This document shows, in pieces, positions 7,489-14,565 of a stretch of DNA of 64,000 nt. The notes beneath the pieces were generated by a model. It was not told the origin of the DNA, did not search any database, and worked only from the letters and a program-made list of their open reading frames with translations. Every line of letters starts with the position of its first letter. Positions within the stretch are counted from its first letter, which is position 1. This DNA is from JAAYXE01 sp964391195 (lineage in GTDB: Bacteria > Chloroflexota > Anaerolineae > Anaerolineales > UBA4823), in assembly GCA_964391195.1 (NCBI GenBank), contig CAYMLG010000013.1, forward strand, positions 1 to 64,000, read 5' to 3'. The position numbers and the translations under genes are program-made.

Positions 7489-8031
7489 GTGTCTCGAATT
7501 GGACGCATGCCGGTAGCTATCCCCCAGGGTGTGGACGTGGAGATCAAGGGTTCGTCCATCCGGGTAAAGGGCCCCAAAGGTGAATTGAATCGCACCTTCC
7601 CGGCCGCGATGGACATCGCTGTGGAAGATGGGCAGATCGTTGTGAATCGCCCTTCCGATGAGCCCACTCACCGGGCACTGCACGGCATGACCCGGGCTCT
7701 CATCCACAATATGGTGGTCGGCGTTAGCACCGGTTTCGAACGTATTTTGGAAGTGAACGGCGTTGGTTATCGCGCCGAGATGAACGGCAAGAATCTTGTT
7801 CTGCACGTCGGGTACTCTCATCCGGTGACCGTGGAACCCGAGCCTGGGATTTCCTTCGAAGTCGATACCCGCACACGGCAGGTAAAGGTGCAGGGGTACG
7901 ACAAAGAGCAGGTCGGCCAGGTGACGGCGAACATCCGCAAGATTCGCCCGCCGGAGCCTTATAAGGGCAAAGGCATCAAATATCTGGAAGAAAAGATCCG
8001 CCGCAAGGCTGGTAAGGCTGGTAAGGTGTAA
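7489..8031 (+). CDS. rplF: Large ribosomal subunit protein uL6
   Basis: GTG 7489 with GTAGGAGG a few bases upstream starts a 180-residue protein reading MSRIGRMPVAIPQGVDVEI, the canonical L6 start. Two duplicated alpha-beta domains are expected, and the end RKIRPPEPYKGKGIKYLEEKIRRKAGKAGKV is the typical L6 tail. It has normal length and sits 11 nt after rpsH. Confidence 0.97.
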   Translation: MSRIGRMPVAIPQGVDVEIKGSSIRVKGPKGELNRTFPAAMDIAVEDGQIVVNRPSDEPTHRALHGMTRALIHNMVVGVSTGFERILEVNGVGYRAEMNGKNLVLHVGYSHPVTVEPEPGISFEVDTRTRQVKVQGYDKEQVGQVTANIRKIRPPEPYKGKGIKYLEEKIRRKAGKAGKV

Positions 8032-8036
8032 GGCTT

Positions 8037-8408
8037 ATGGCTGCTAACAATAAATCTCGTTCCGAAGCTCGCCTCCGGCGGCATGCCCGGGTGCGGAGAA
8101 ATGTCTCGGGCACTCCATATCGACCACGCCTGAACGTGTTCCGCAGTTCTGCCGAGATCTACGCCCAGATCATCGACGACGAAGCCGGCTGCACGCTGGT
8201 TTCTGCATCCACGATCGACCGCGAGCTGCGCGGCCAGTTGGCCGGGCTGAAGAAGACCGAACAGGCACGCCTGATTGGCAAAGCAATTGCCGAACGCGCG
8301 AAGTCGAAGGGAATCTCGGCGGTCGTTTTCGACCGTGGCGGCTTCCGCTTCATGGGCCGGGTCAAAGCTCTGGCTGATGGGGCGCGCGAAGGTGGTCTTG
8401 AATTCTAG
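8037..8408 (+). CDS. rplR: Large ribosomal subunit protein uL18
   Basis: The 123-residue product carries SEARLRRHARVRRNVSGTPYRPRLNVFRS, which binds 5S rRNA, and the C-terminal VVFDRGGFRFMGRVKALADGAREGGLEF, a near-invariant L18 ending. L18 brings 5S rRNA into the large subunit with L5. Start ATG 8037 lies 5 nt after the rplF stop. A folded 94-nt spacer follows. Confidence 0.97.
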   Translation: MAANNKSRSEARLRRHARVRRNVSGTPYRPRLNVFRSSAEIYAQIIDDEAGCTLVSASTIDRELRGQLAGLKKTEQARLIGKAIAERAKSKGISAVVFDRGGFRFMGRVKALADGAREGGLEF

Positions 8409-8423
8409 TAGCGGCGGCGTCGC

Positions 8424-8477
8424 GAAGGAGCGTAGCGGCAAAGCAGCGGAGAGCCCGCTGTGCGCCAGAACTCCTTC
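8424..8477 (+). promoter_or_regulatory. Candidate structured element between rplR and rpsE
   Basis: GAAGGAG (8424-8430) pairs perfectly with CTCCTTC (8471-8477), enclosing CAGCGG (8444-8449) with CCGCTG (8455-8460). The left arm resembles a Shine-Dalgarno, and the real rpsE Shine-Dalgarno (AAGGAG) lies downstream at about 8491-8496 and could compete for the CTCCTTC arm. That offers a simple switch, but only the complementarity is observed. Confidence 0.4.
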
Positions 8478-8502
8478 CGCCTGGCCCTACAAGGAGTAAA
8501 AC

Positions 8503-9039
8503 ATGTCGGATTACGAGTTTCCGGAATATACACAAGAACTTGACGAACGCGTCGTTGATATCGCTCGCGTAGCCAAAGTGGTAAAAGGTGGTCGCCGCTT
8601 CTCCTTCCGGGTGACAGTCGTCGTGGGCGATAACCGCGGCAGCATTGGCATCGGGATCGGTAAAGCCAACGCAGTGCCCGATGCAATGCGTAAGGCTTCC
8701 GAAAGGGCGCGCAAGAATATGTTCAAGGTCGCCACTTTCCACACCACGATTCCGCATCAGGTGACCGGTGTTACCAGCGGCGCGAAGGTTCTGCTCAAAC
8801 CGGCTTCAGCCGGTACGGGCGTTATCGCCGGCGGCGGCGTGCGCGCTGTCTTGGAGGCCGCGGGGATTTCAGATATCCTCACCAAATCTCTGGGCAGCAA
8901 CAACGTGTTGAACGTCGTTATGGCGACAGTCGATGGCCTCAAGCAGTTGAAATCGCCTGAAGAGGAAGCAGCTCGCCGGGGTAAGTCGGTGAAAGATGTT
9001 ACTCCCTTCTGGCAGAGGAGGAAGACCAACAATGTCTGA
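8503..9039 (+). CDS. rpsE: Small ribosomal subunit protein uS5
   Basis: The 178-residue protein has the S5 double-stranded RNA-binding-like domain GGRRFSFRVTVVVGDNRGSIGIGIGKANAVPDAMRKA, followed by KVLLKPASAGTGVIAGGGVRAVLEAAGI. S5 acts in decoding accuracy with S4. ATG 8503 has AAGGAG seven bases upstream. Its end overlaps the start of rpmD by eight bases, again implying coupling. Confidence 0.97.
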   Translation: MSDYEFPEYTQELDERVVDIARVAKVVKGGRRFSFRVTVVVGDNRGSIGIGIGKANAVPDAMRKASERARKNMFKVATFHTTIPHQVTGVTSGAKVLLKPASAGTGVIAGGGVRAVLEAAGISDILTKSLGSNNVLNVVMATVDGLKQLKSPEEEAARRGKSVKDVTPFWQRRKTNNV

Positions 9040-9238
9040 GGCTCCTGATACAAAACAGAAGATTGTGCGAGTTACGCTGGTAAAGAGCCCGATTGGGTAT
9101 TCGAAGAAGCATAAAGCTACGATCCGGGCGCTGGGCCTGCGCCGCATGCACCAGACGGTAGAGCATGTGGATGCACCCACTCTGCGAGGTATGCTGGCGA
9201 AGGTCAGCCACCTGGTCGAAGTGGAAGAGAGTGAGTAG
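9032..9238 (+). CDS. rpmD: Large ribosomal subunit protein uL30
   Basis: ATG 9032 opens a 68-residue protein with VRVTLVKSPIGYSKKHKATIRALGLRRMHQTVEH, the L30 ferredoxin-like fold signature. An open frame extends upstream to 8996 inside rpsE, but conserved L30 begins after MSEAPDTKQK, and GGCAGAGGAGGA upstream of 9032 offers a ribosome site. Bacterial L30 is about 60 residues, so this one has a slightly longer N-terminus. Confidence 0.95.
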   Translation: MSEAPDTKQKIVRVTLVKSPIGYSKKHKATIRALGLRRMHQTVEHVDAPTLRGMLAKVSHLVEVEESE

Positions 9239-9243
9239 ACGAG

Positions 9244-9702
9244 ATGAAATTACACGATCTGAAACCCAACAGAGGAGCGAGGAAAGACCGCAAGCGCGTG
9301 GGTCGCGGGATCGCAGCCGGACAGGGTAAGACCGCCGGCCGGGGTACCAAGGGCCAGGGGGCGCGGTCGGGTGAGGGCGGCCACCTGTATCGCCAGGGCG
9401 GCAACCTGCCTTTCTACCGCCGCCTGCCGTTCGTGCGTGGTAAAGGTTTCACTCCGCTCAACCGGGTAGAGTACAACGAAATCAACCTGGATCAACTAAA
9501 GGATCTGGAAGCAGGCAGCGAGGTGAATCCGACGACCCTGGTAGCCGCCAGGCTGCTGCGGCGTCCGGAGGATCCGGTAGTCATCCTGGGGCGCGGCGAA
9601 ATCGATAAGCCGTTGAAGGTGCGCGTTCATCGCATTTCGAAGAGCGCTCAGCAGAAGATCGAAGCTGCCGGCGGCAGCGTCGAGCTCATCCAAGAAAGCT
9701 GA
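9244..9702 (+). CDS. rplO: Large ribosomal subunit protein uL15
   Basis: The 152-residue product begins MKLHDLKPNRGARKDRKRVGRG and contains the glycine-rich GQGKTAGRGTKGQGARSG and YRQGGNLPFYRRLPFVRGKGF stretches of L15. The C-terminal half holds the helical domain with ILGRGEIDKPLKVRVHRIS. L15 is a late 50S assembly protein. It lies just before secY, as in almost all bacteria. Confidence 0.97.
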   Translation: MKLHDLKPNRGARKDRKRVGRGIAAGQGKTAGRGTKGQGARSGEGGHLYRQGGNLPFYRRLPFVRGKGFTPLNRVEYNEINLDQLKDLEAGSEVNPTTLVAARLLRRPEDPVVILGRGEIDKPLKVRVHRISKSAQQKIEAAGGSVELIQES

Positions 9703-9729
9703 TCGAATTGTGATTAAGGAGACTGTGAG

Positions 9730-11067
9730 ATGAAACGGTCTGCTTGGCGCTACCTGTGGGCAGCACACGATATCCGGCGCAAGCTGTTGATTACGCTGTT
9801 GATCCTGGCGATTTATCGCCTGGCGGCGCACGTACCTGTCCCCGGGGCAAACCGGGAGGTGCTGGCCAGCATCCTCAGCGGCGGCGGCGCAGCCGGAACG
9901 CTGTTCGGTTTCCTGGATCTGCTCTCGGGCGGCACAGTGTCGAATTTCTCTGTTCTGGCGATGGGTGTGTACCCGTACATCACCGCCCAGATTATCCTGC
10001 AACTGCTCGTCCCGATCATCCCTGCCCTGCAGCGACGGATGGAAGAAGATCCACGTGAAGGCCAAAAGTGGATGGAGAAGTGGACTTACATCCTGGCAGT
10101 TCCTATGGCGCTTCTGCAGGCCATCGGCCAGATCAATCTGTTCTCCGCTTACGCCCAGGTGCCGATCATCGAAAACTTTGGCTTCTCCGGCGCGAACCTG
10201 ATCCCCTCGGTGACGATCCTGATCAGCATGACGGCCGGCACGATGTTCGCCATCTGGTTAGGTGAGCTGATCTCAGAATATGGGATCCGCAACCAGGGCC
10301 TGTCTCTGATCATCTTCTCGGGCATCGTCGCTCAGATCCCCTCCAACTTTGCTTCGGTTTGGGCAGACGAGCAGCGCCGCTGGTTCTCGATCGCTTTCCT
10401 GTTGGTGATCATGATCCTGACGGTGTTCGCCATCGTCTTCGTCCAGCAGGGTCGCCGGAATGTCCCGGTGATGTACCCCGGACGGCGGATGGGCAACCGG
10501 ATGTCGATGCCGGTGAAGGGCACGCTGCCGCTGATGGTCAATATGGCCGGCATGATCCCGCTGATCTTTGCCCAGTCACTGTTGACCTTCCCCGCAATTT
10601 TGGCGAGCTTCTTCGCCCGTGCGGAGACAGAGTGGGTGCGTAATCTGGCCATCAACGTTCAGAATCTGTTTGGCGGCCAGGGCGCGTTCTACTACATCAT
10701 GTACTTCCTGATGGTGGTGGCTTTCACTTTCTTCTACACCAACGTGCTGTTCGCCCAACAGAACTATGGTGAGAATCTGAAGCGGGTGGGAGCCCAGATC
10801 CCGGGTGTAAGCCGCGGCGCACCGACTCAGCGTTACCTGACTCGGGTGCTGAGCCGGATCACCTTGCCGGGAGCGCTGTTCCTGGGTCTGGTCGCCATCC
10901 TTCCCTGGTTGATCGGATTGATCGTCCCGTTCGGCGCCAACAGCAGCGTACTGCTCGTCTCATCGGCCGGTCTGCTGATCGTGGTGGGCGTCGTTCGCGA
11001 CACGTTCTTTAACATCGAGGCTGAACTCAAGCTGCACGGTTACGACGACTCGCTGCTTGTGCGTTAG
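9730..11067 (+). CDS. secY: Protein translocase subunit SecY
   Basis: A 445-residue membrane protein with about ten predicted hydrophobic segments and the SecY signatures HVPVPGANRE (plug region), FLDLLSGGTVSNFSVLAMGVYPYITAQIILQLL and a late cytoplasmic loop with LKRVGAQIPGVSRGAPTQRYL. It forms the inner-membrane pore for secreted and membrane proteins with SecE and SecG. An upstream AAGGAG supports ATG 9730. adk follows after 18 nt. Confidence 0.97.
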   Translation: MKRSAWRYLWAAHDIRRKLLITLLILAIYRLAAHVPVPGANREVLASILSGGGAAGTLFGFLDLLSGGTVSNFSVLAMGVYPYITAQIILQLLVPIIPALQRRMEEDPREGQKWMEKWTYILAVPMALLQAIGQINLFSAYAQVPIIENFGFSGANLIPSVTILISMTAGTMFAIWLGELISEYGIRNQGLSLIIFSGIVAQIPSNFASVWADEQRRWFSIAFLLVIMILTVFAIVFVQQGRRNVPVMYPGRRMGNRMSMPVKGTLPLMVNMAGMIPLIFAQSLLTFPAILASFFARAETEWVRNLAINVQNLFGGQGAFYYIMYFLMVVAFTFFYTNVLFAQQNYGENLKRVGAQIPGVSRGAPTQRYLTRVLSRITLPGALFLGLVAILPWLIGLIVPFGANSSVLLVSSAGLLIVVGVVRDTFFNIEAELKLHGYDDSLLVR

Positions 11068-11085
11068 GAGGATCAGGGGAACTCT

Positions 11086-11763
11086 ATGCCTACCTACATC
11101 GTTCTACTCGGCCCGCCAGGAGCGGGAAAGGGCACCCAGGCCCAGATTATCTCTGATAAATTGGGCTTGCCCCATATCTCATCCGGAGATATTTTCCGCG
11201 AGAATCTGAAAAAGCAGACCGAGTTGGGCCAGCAGGCGAAGGGCTATATGGATCGTGGCGAGCTGGTCCCCGATGACCTGACAATCGCCATGATCCGTGA
11301 CCGGCTCTCTCGCCCCGACTGCGCCTCAGGAGTTCTGCTGGACGGTTTCCCGCGGACACCCGCTCAGGCTGCAGCGCTGGCGGAGATGCTGAGCGAGTTC
11401 GGCGGCCAGGTAGACGCAGTCCCTTATATCAAGGTGCCTGAGGAAGTCCTGATCGAACGCCTGACCGGACGCTGGACATGCCGGGCCGAAGGACACGTCT
11501 ACCACGAGAAGTTCAACCCGCCCAAGCAGCCTGGTATCTGTGATTTCGATGGGTCTGAGCTCTACCAGCGTGAGGACGACAAAGCGGAGACAGTGAAGAA
11601 CCGGATCCATGTGTACCTGGCGCAGACTGCCCCGCTGATCGACTATTATCGACAGTGCGGTGTGCTGCTCGAAATCGACGGAACCCAGCCGATCGAACAG
11701 GTCACCTCTGATCTGCTCGCAGATCTGCAGGCTGCGACGAACAAAGGAAGCGCAAAGCAATGA
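11086..11763 (+). CDS. adk: Adenylate kinase
   Basis: The 225-residue enzyme has the P-loop GPPGAGKGT at residues 9-17, the DGFPRTPAQA signature and a long LID domain. It converts AMP plus ATP to two ADP. The LID region has Cys in RWTCRAEGH and GICDFDG, which looks like a variant zinc site rather than the full four-cysteine type. It lies between secY and map, the usual order, and its stop overlaps the map start by four bases. Confidence 0.97.
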   Translation: MPTYIVLLGPPGAGKGTQAQIISDKLGLPHISSGDIFRENLKKQTELGQQAKGYMDRGELVPDDLTIAMIRDRLSRPDCASGVLLDGFPRTPAQAAALAEMLSEFGGQVDAVPYIKVPEEVLIERLTGRWTCRAEGHVYHEKFNPPKQPGICDFDGSELYQREDDKAETVKNRIHVYLAQTAPLIDYYRQCGVLLEIDGTQPIEQVTSDLLADLQAATNKGSAKQ

Positions 11764-12530
11764 GTTGGGATCGTCATGTGGTCATTAAAAGCCAGGCCGA
11801 GCTTGAACTGATGCGCGAGGCCGGGCGGGTGAATGCCCAGGCGTTGGCCGCGGTGCGGGAAGCTGTGCGCCCGGGGATCACAACCGCAGAGCTGGATGCG
11901 ATTGCGGAGGAAGTGATTCGAAAGCACGGCGGCATACCCATCTTCAAAGGCTACCCGGGTCCCTATCCATATCCGGCTACCCTGAACGTCAGCGTGAATG
12001 AGGAGCTCGTCCACGGTATTCCCGGCAAGCGAAAGCTGAAGGAAGGGGATATCGTCTCGATCGACTGCGGGACTCTCCTGGAAGGCTACGTTGGCGATTC
12101 GGCGTTCACCATGGGTGTCGGGGAGATTTCTCCGCTGGCCCAGAAACTGATCGAAGTGACCGAAAAGGCGCTGTGGATCGGGATCGATAAAATGCGGCCA
12201 GGAAACCGGGCTGGCGATATTTCCGCTGCCATCCAACAGTATGTGGAAGGCCAGGGTTTTCACGTCACACGGGAATACACCGGTCATGGAGTAGGCAGGA
12301 ACATGCATGAGGGGCCGCAGGTGCCCAACTACGGAGTGGCTGGACGTGGCCTGGAGCTCCGGCCGGGGTTGACCATCGCCCTAGAACCGATGGTGTTGGT
12401 TGGGACGCCGCGCACCCGGGTGCTGGCAGACCAATGGACGGTCATCTCGGCCGACCGGTCGTTGACGGCTCACTTCGAGCACACGGTTGCGGTCACCGAG
12501 GGCGAGCCCTGGGTGTTGACCGTGTTGTAA
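11760..12530 (+). CDS. map: Methionine aminopeptidase, type I
   Basis: The 256-residue protein has the pita-bread fold motifs of MetAP: SVNEELVHGIPG, the metal-binding aspartates in SIDCGTLLEGYVGDSAF, the histidine in YTGHGVGRNMHEGPQVPNYG, and the glutamates in IALEPM and FEHTVAVTE. It removes N-terminal Met from new proteins. It overlaps adk (ATGA), so the two are coupled. infA normally comes next in bacteria but is absent here. Confidence 0.97.
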   Translation: MSWDRHVVIKSQAELELMREAGRVNAQALAAVREAVRPGITTAELDAIAEEVIRKHGGIPIFKGYPGPYPYPATLNVSVNEELVHGIPGKRKLKEGDIVSIDCGTLLEGYVGDSAFTMGVGEISPLAQKLIEVTEKALWIGIDKMRPGNRAGDISAAIQQYVEGQGFHVTREYTGHGVGRNMHEGPQVPNYGVAGRGLELRPGLTIALEPMVLVGTPRTRVLADQWTVISADRSLTAHFEHTVAVTEGEPWVLTVL

Positions 12531-12535
12531 AGAGG

Positions 12536-12589
12536 TTTTTTTCTGGAGCCTGCCGCGGTTGTTCAACCGAGACACGCTCCAGAAAAAAA
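12536..12589 (+). other. Long hairpin after map with U-run on the 5' arm
   Basis: TTTTTTTCTGGAGC (12536-12549) pairs without a mismatch to GCTCCAGAAAAAAA (12576-12589), and an inner CGGTT-gttc-AACCG hairpin sits at 12556-12569. Because the U-run is on the ascending arm and A-run on the descending arm, neither strand gives a standard U-tailed terminator. It separates map from a clear promoter for rpmJ and could end or process the upstream transcript. Confidence 0.55.
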
Positions 12590-12622
12590 GCAGTTGATGG
12601 AACAGCCGAGAAAAACTGAATA

Positions 12623-12651
12623 TTGCCTGTTGAGGCAGAATCAGGTATAAT
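12623..12651 (+). promoter_or_regulatory. Sigma-70-type promoter for rpmJ-rpsM-rpsK-rpsD-rpoA-rplQ
   Basis: TTGCCT (12623-12628) and a perfect TATAAT (12646-12651) are 17 bases apart, the ideal spacing. Transcription would begin near 12658, about 42 bases before rpmJ, which has AAGGAG at its start. This lets the alpha-operon genes be made independently of the S10/spc part. The call is from consensus match and position. Confidence 0.75.
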
Positions 12652-12699
12652 TATGACTTTGGCTGGACTAACAGCCCGGTTGTAAAGGAGAAAGACGAA

Positions 12700-12813
12700 A
12701 TGAAGGTATCATCGTCAGTGAAGAAGCGCTGTGCGAAGTGCAAGATTGTGCGGCGTAGAGGTATTGTGTACGTCATCTGCGAAAATCCAAAGCATAAGCA
12801 GCGACAAGGATAG
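12700..12813 (+). CDS. rpmJ: Large ribosomal subunit protein bL36, zinc type
   Basis: A 37-codon gene reading MKVSSSVKKRCAKCKIVRR and then GIVYVICENPKHKQRQG. Residues C11, C14, C27 and H32 form the L36 zinc ribbon. AAGGAG lies just upstream of ATG 12700. rpsM follows 5 nt after the stop. Small size makes the gene easy to miss, but the sequence is unmistakable. It is the first gene after the internal promoter. Confidence 0.97.
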   Translation: MKVSSSVKKRCAKCKIVRRRGIVYVICENPKHKQRQG

Positions 12814-12818
12814 TCAAA

Positions 12819-13205
12819 ATGGCACGTATCGAAGGCGTTGACCTGCCCCGCAATAAGCGGGTTGAAGTTGGATTGACATATATCTACGGTATCGGACTCC
12901 CCAGGGCCCAGCAGATTTTGCAGGCCACGAATGTGAATCCAGATACCCGGATCAAAGATTTGACCGACGCTGAAGTCGGACGGCTGCGCGATTACATCTC
13001 TGGGAACTACAAGGTGGAAGGCGACTTGCGCCGTGAGGTCCAGTTGAATATCAAGCGGCTGATCGAGATCGGCAGCTATCGTGGTTTGCGCCATCGCCGG
13101 AACCTTCCGGTGAACGGCCAGCGGACCCGCACGAATGCACGCACCCGCAAGGGCCCCAAGAAAACGGTGGCCGGTCGCGGGCGGCGGCGTGGTGCTAAGA
13201 AGTAA
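12819..13205 (+). CDS. rpsM: Small ribosomal subunit protein uS13
   Basis: The 128-residue protein starts MARIEGVDLPRNKRVEVGLTYIYGIG and ends with the basic tail GLRHRRNLPVNGQRTRTNARTRKGPKKTV that reaches the P-site tRNAs. It has the helix-two-turn-helix region GSYRG. S13 forms the subunit bridge with L5. The gene is followed by a 140-nt spacer with an elaborate predicted fold before rpsK. Confidence 0.97.
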   Translation: MARIEGVDLPRNKRVEVGLTYIYGIGLPRAQQILQATNVNPDTRIKDLTDAEVGRLRDYISGNYKVEGDLRREVQLNIKRLIEIGSYRGLRHRRNLPVNGQRTRTNARTRKGPKKTVAGRGRRRGAKK

Positions 13206-13222
13206 TTCCCGTCGGAAGCAAT

Positions 13223-13316
13223 ACCTGCACCCAAGCTCACCACTGGATTGGGGCTCCTTCCCCCCTGCGGCTGGTCCACTGGTGAGCCAGGGCGACCGAT
13301 CTGGTCGCCTGCAGGT
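13223..13316 (+). promoter_or_regulatory. Candidate multibranched RNA element upstream of rpsK
   Basis: The spacer 13206-13345 holds a closing stem ACCTGCA (13223-13229) with TGCAGGT (13310-13316). Inside are two arms: GCTCACCACTGG (13235-13246) with CCACTGGTGAGC (13276-13287), one mismatch in twelve, topped by GGGG/CCCC, and GGCGACC-gatct-GGTCGCC (13291-13309). This is a three-way junction of about 94 nt ending 30 nt before ATG 13346. It has no U-tail. A ribosomal-protein leader is the natural guess, but I know no named family that matches it. Confidence 0.55.
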
Positions 13317-13345
13317 TTGGCAACTCAGGATACGAGAGAGGTTTT

Positions 13346-13753
13346 ATGGCTCAAAGTGTACGTTCAGCACGCCGCAAAGGCGGCGGTGCCCGTAAAATTA
13401 AGCGAACGCTGTCTAAGGGACAGATTCATATCTACGCGACTTTCAACAACACGATTATCACGATCACCGATGAACAGGGCAATGCGGTTGCCTGGGGATC
13501 GGCCGGATCGGCTGGCTTCAAAGGTTCGCGCAAGAGCACGCCTTTTGCTGCCCGCCTGGCGACCGAGCAGGCCGTAAAGGCCGCGCAGGCGATGGGCCTG
13601 CAGGAAGTTGAACTGTTCGTCAAAGGACCCGGCCCTGGCCGCGAGTCGGCCATTCGCGCTGTTCAGTCTCAGGGTTTAAAGGTGACCTCCATCGCCGATA
13701 CGACTCCTGTCCCGCATAACGGCTGCCGGCCTCCGAAGAAACGCCGCGTCTAA
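13346..13753 (+). CDS. rpsK: Small ribosomal subunit protein uS11
   Basis: A 135-residue product with GQIHIYATFNNTIITITDEQGNAVAW, KGSRKSTPFAAR and the C-terminal IADTTPVPHNGCRPPKKRRV, all S11 hallmarks. S11 lies on the 30S platform near the E site. GAGAGAGG precedes ATG 13346. Length is typical (about 129-135). It is embedded in the alpha operon between rpsM and rpsD. Confidence 0.98.
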   Translation: MAQSVRSARRKGGGARKIKRTLSKGQIHIYATFNNTIITITDEQGNAVAWGSAGSAGFKGSRKSTPFAARLATEQAVKAAQAMGLQEVELFVKGPGPGRESAIRAVQSQGLKVTSIADTTPVPHNGCRPPKKRRV

Positions 13754-13788
13754 GCAGATTTATTCAGGAAGGATCTAGAAGAAACGAC

Positions 13789-14430
13789 ATGGCTAAGTAT
13801 CGTGGCCCTCAATGTAAACTGTGCCGGCGGGAAGGCGAAAAACTGTTCTTGAAGGGTGAACGCTGTTTCACCCCTAAATGCGCTTTCGAACGCCGCGGCT
13901 ATGCTCCTGGCGAACATGGTAAGGGTGCTCAGTTCCGCCGCCGCCGGGATTCGGACTACAACCGTCAGCTGCGGGCGAAACAGAAGGCTCGCCGGATTTA
14001 TGGTATTTTGGAACGCCAGTTCCGCCGCTACTACGACATTTCGCTGCAGCGGCGTGGGCTGACCGGTCTCAACCTGCTGCAAATTCTTGAAACGCGGCTC
14101 GACAACGTCGTATTCCGCCTCGGATTTGCTGCCAACCGGGCCCAGGCGCGGCTCATGGTCAGCCATGGGCACTTCGAAGTCAATGGACGCCGGACGGATG
14201 TCCCTTCGATGCTCCTGGTAGCTGGCGATGTGGTATCGGTTCGCGAAGGTTCACGCGATCGAACGTATTTCAAGGAACTGCGCGAAATCGCCGAAGACCG
14301 CAACGTGCCTACCTGGTTGAGCCGTGACCTGCGTGAGCTTTCGGGCTCCGTGATTCGCCTCCCCGAACGAGCCGAGATCGATGGCAACCTGCAAGAGCAG
14401 TTGATCGTCGAGTACTACTCGCGGCGGTAA
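13789..14430 (+). CDS. rpsD: Small ribosomal subunit protein uS4, zinc type
   Basis: The 213-residue protein begins MAKYRGPQCKLCRREGEKL and has cysteines 9, 12, 26 and 31, the zinc-bearing S4 form. It carries the EHGKGAQFRRR segment and an S4 RNA-binding domain with RLDNVVFRLGFAANRAQARLMVSHGHFEVNG. S4 starts 16S assembly and represses the alpha operon in E. coli. A folded spacer separates it from rpoA. Confidence 0.98.
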   Translation: MAKYRGPQCKLCRREGEKLFLKGERCFTPKCAFERRGYAPGEHGKGAQFRRRRDSDYNRQLRAKQKARRIYGILERQFRRYYDISLQRRGLTGLNLLQILETRLDNVVFRLGFAANRAQARLMVSHGHFEVNGRRTDVPSMLLVAGDVVSVREGSRDRTYFKELREIAEDRNVPTWLSRDLRELSGSVIRLPERAEIDGNLQEQLIVEYYSRR

Positions 14431-14450
14431 GGTAAAACCTTATCTGGTGG

Positions 14451-14516
14451 AACGGGTACGCTCTGCGGATGGGCATCGTACACTCGTGTGCGACCATGCG
14501 CCTTGGGTGACCCGTT
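14451..14516 (+). promoter_or_regulatory. Candidate structured RNA element between rpsD and rpoA
   Basis: In the 135-nt gap 14431-14565, AACGGGT (14451-14457) pairs with ACCCGTT (14510-14516). Enclosed is a long hairpin: GCAT (14473-14476) with ATGC (14496-14499) and CGTACA (14477-14482) with TGTGCG (14487-14492) around a CTCG tetraloop. It lacks a U-run. It could set the rpsD:rpoA ratio by processing, attenuation or protein binding. Only base complementarity is observed. Confidence 0.5.
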
Positions 14517-14565
14517 TCGCTGTGTAACTTGAAACGAATTCTTGAAAAAGGGGATGAGGTGAACC

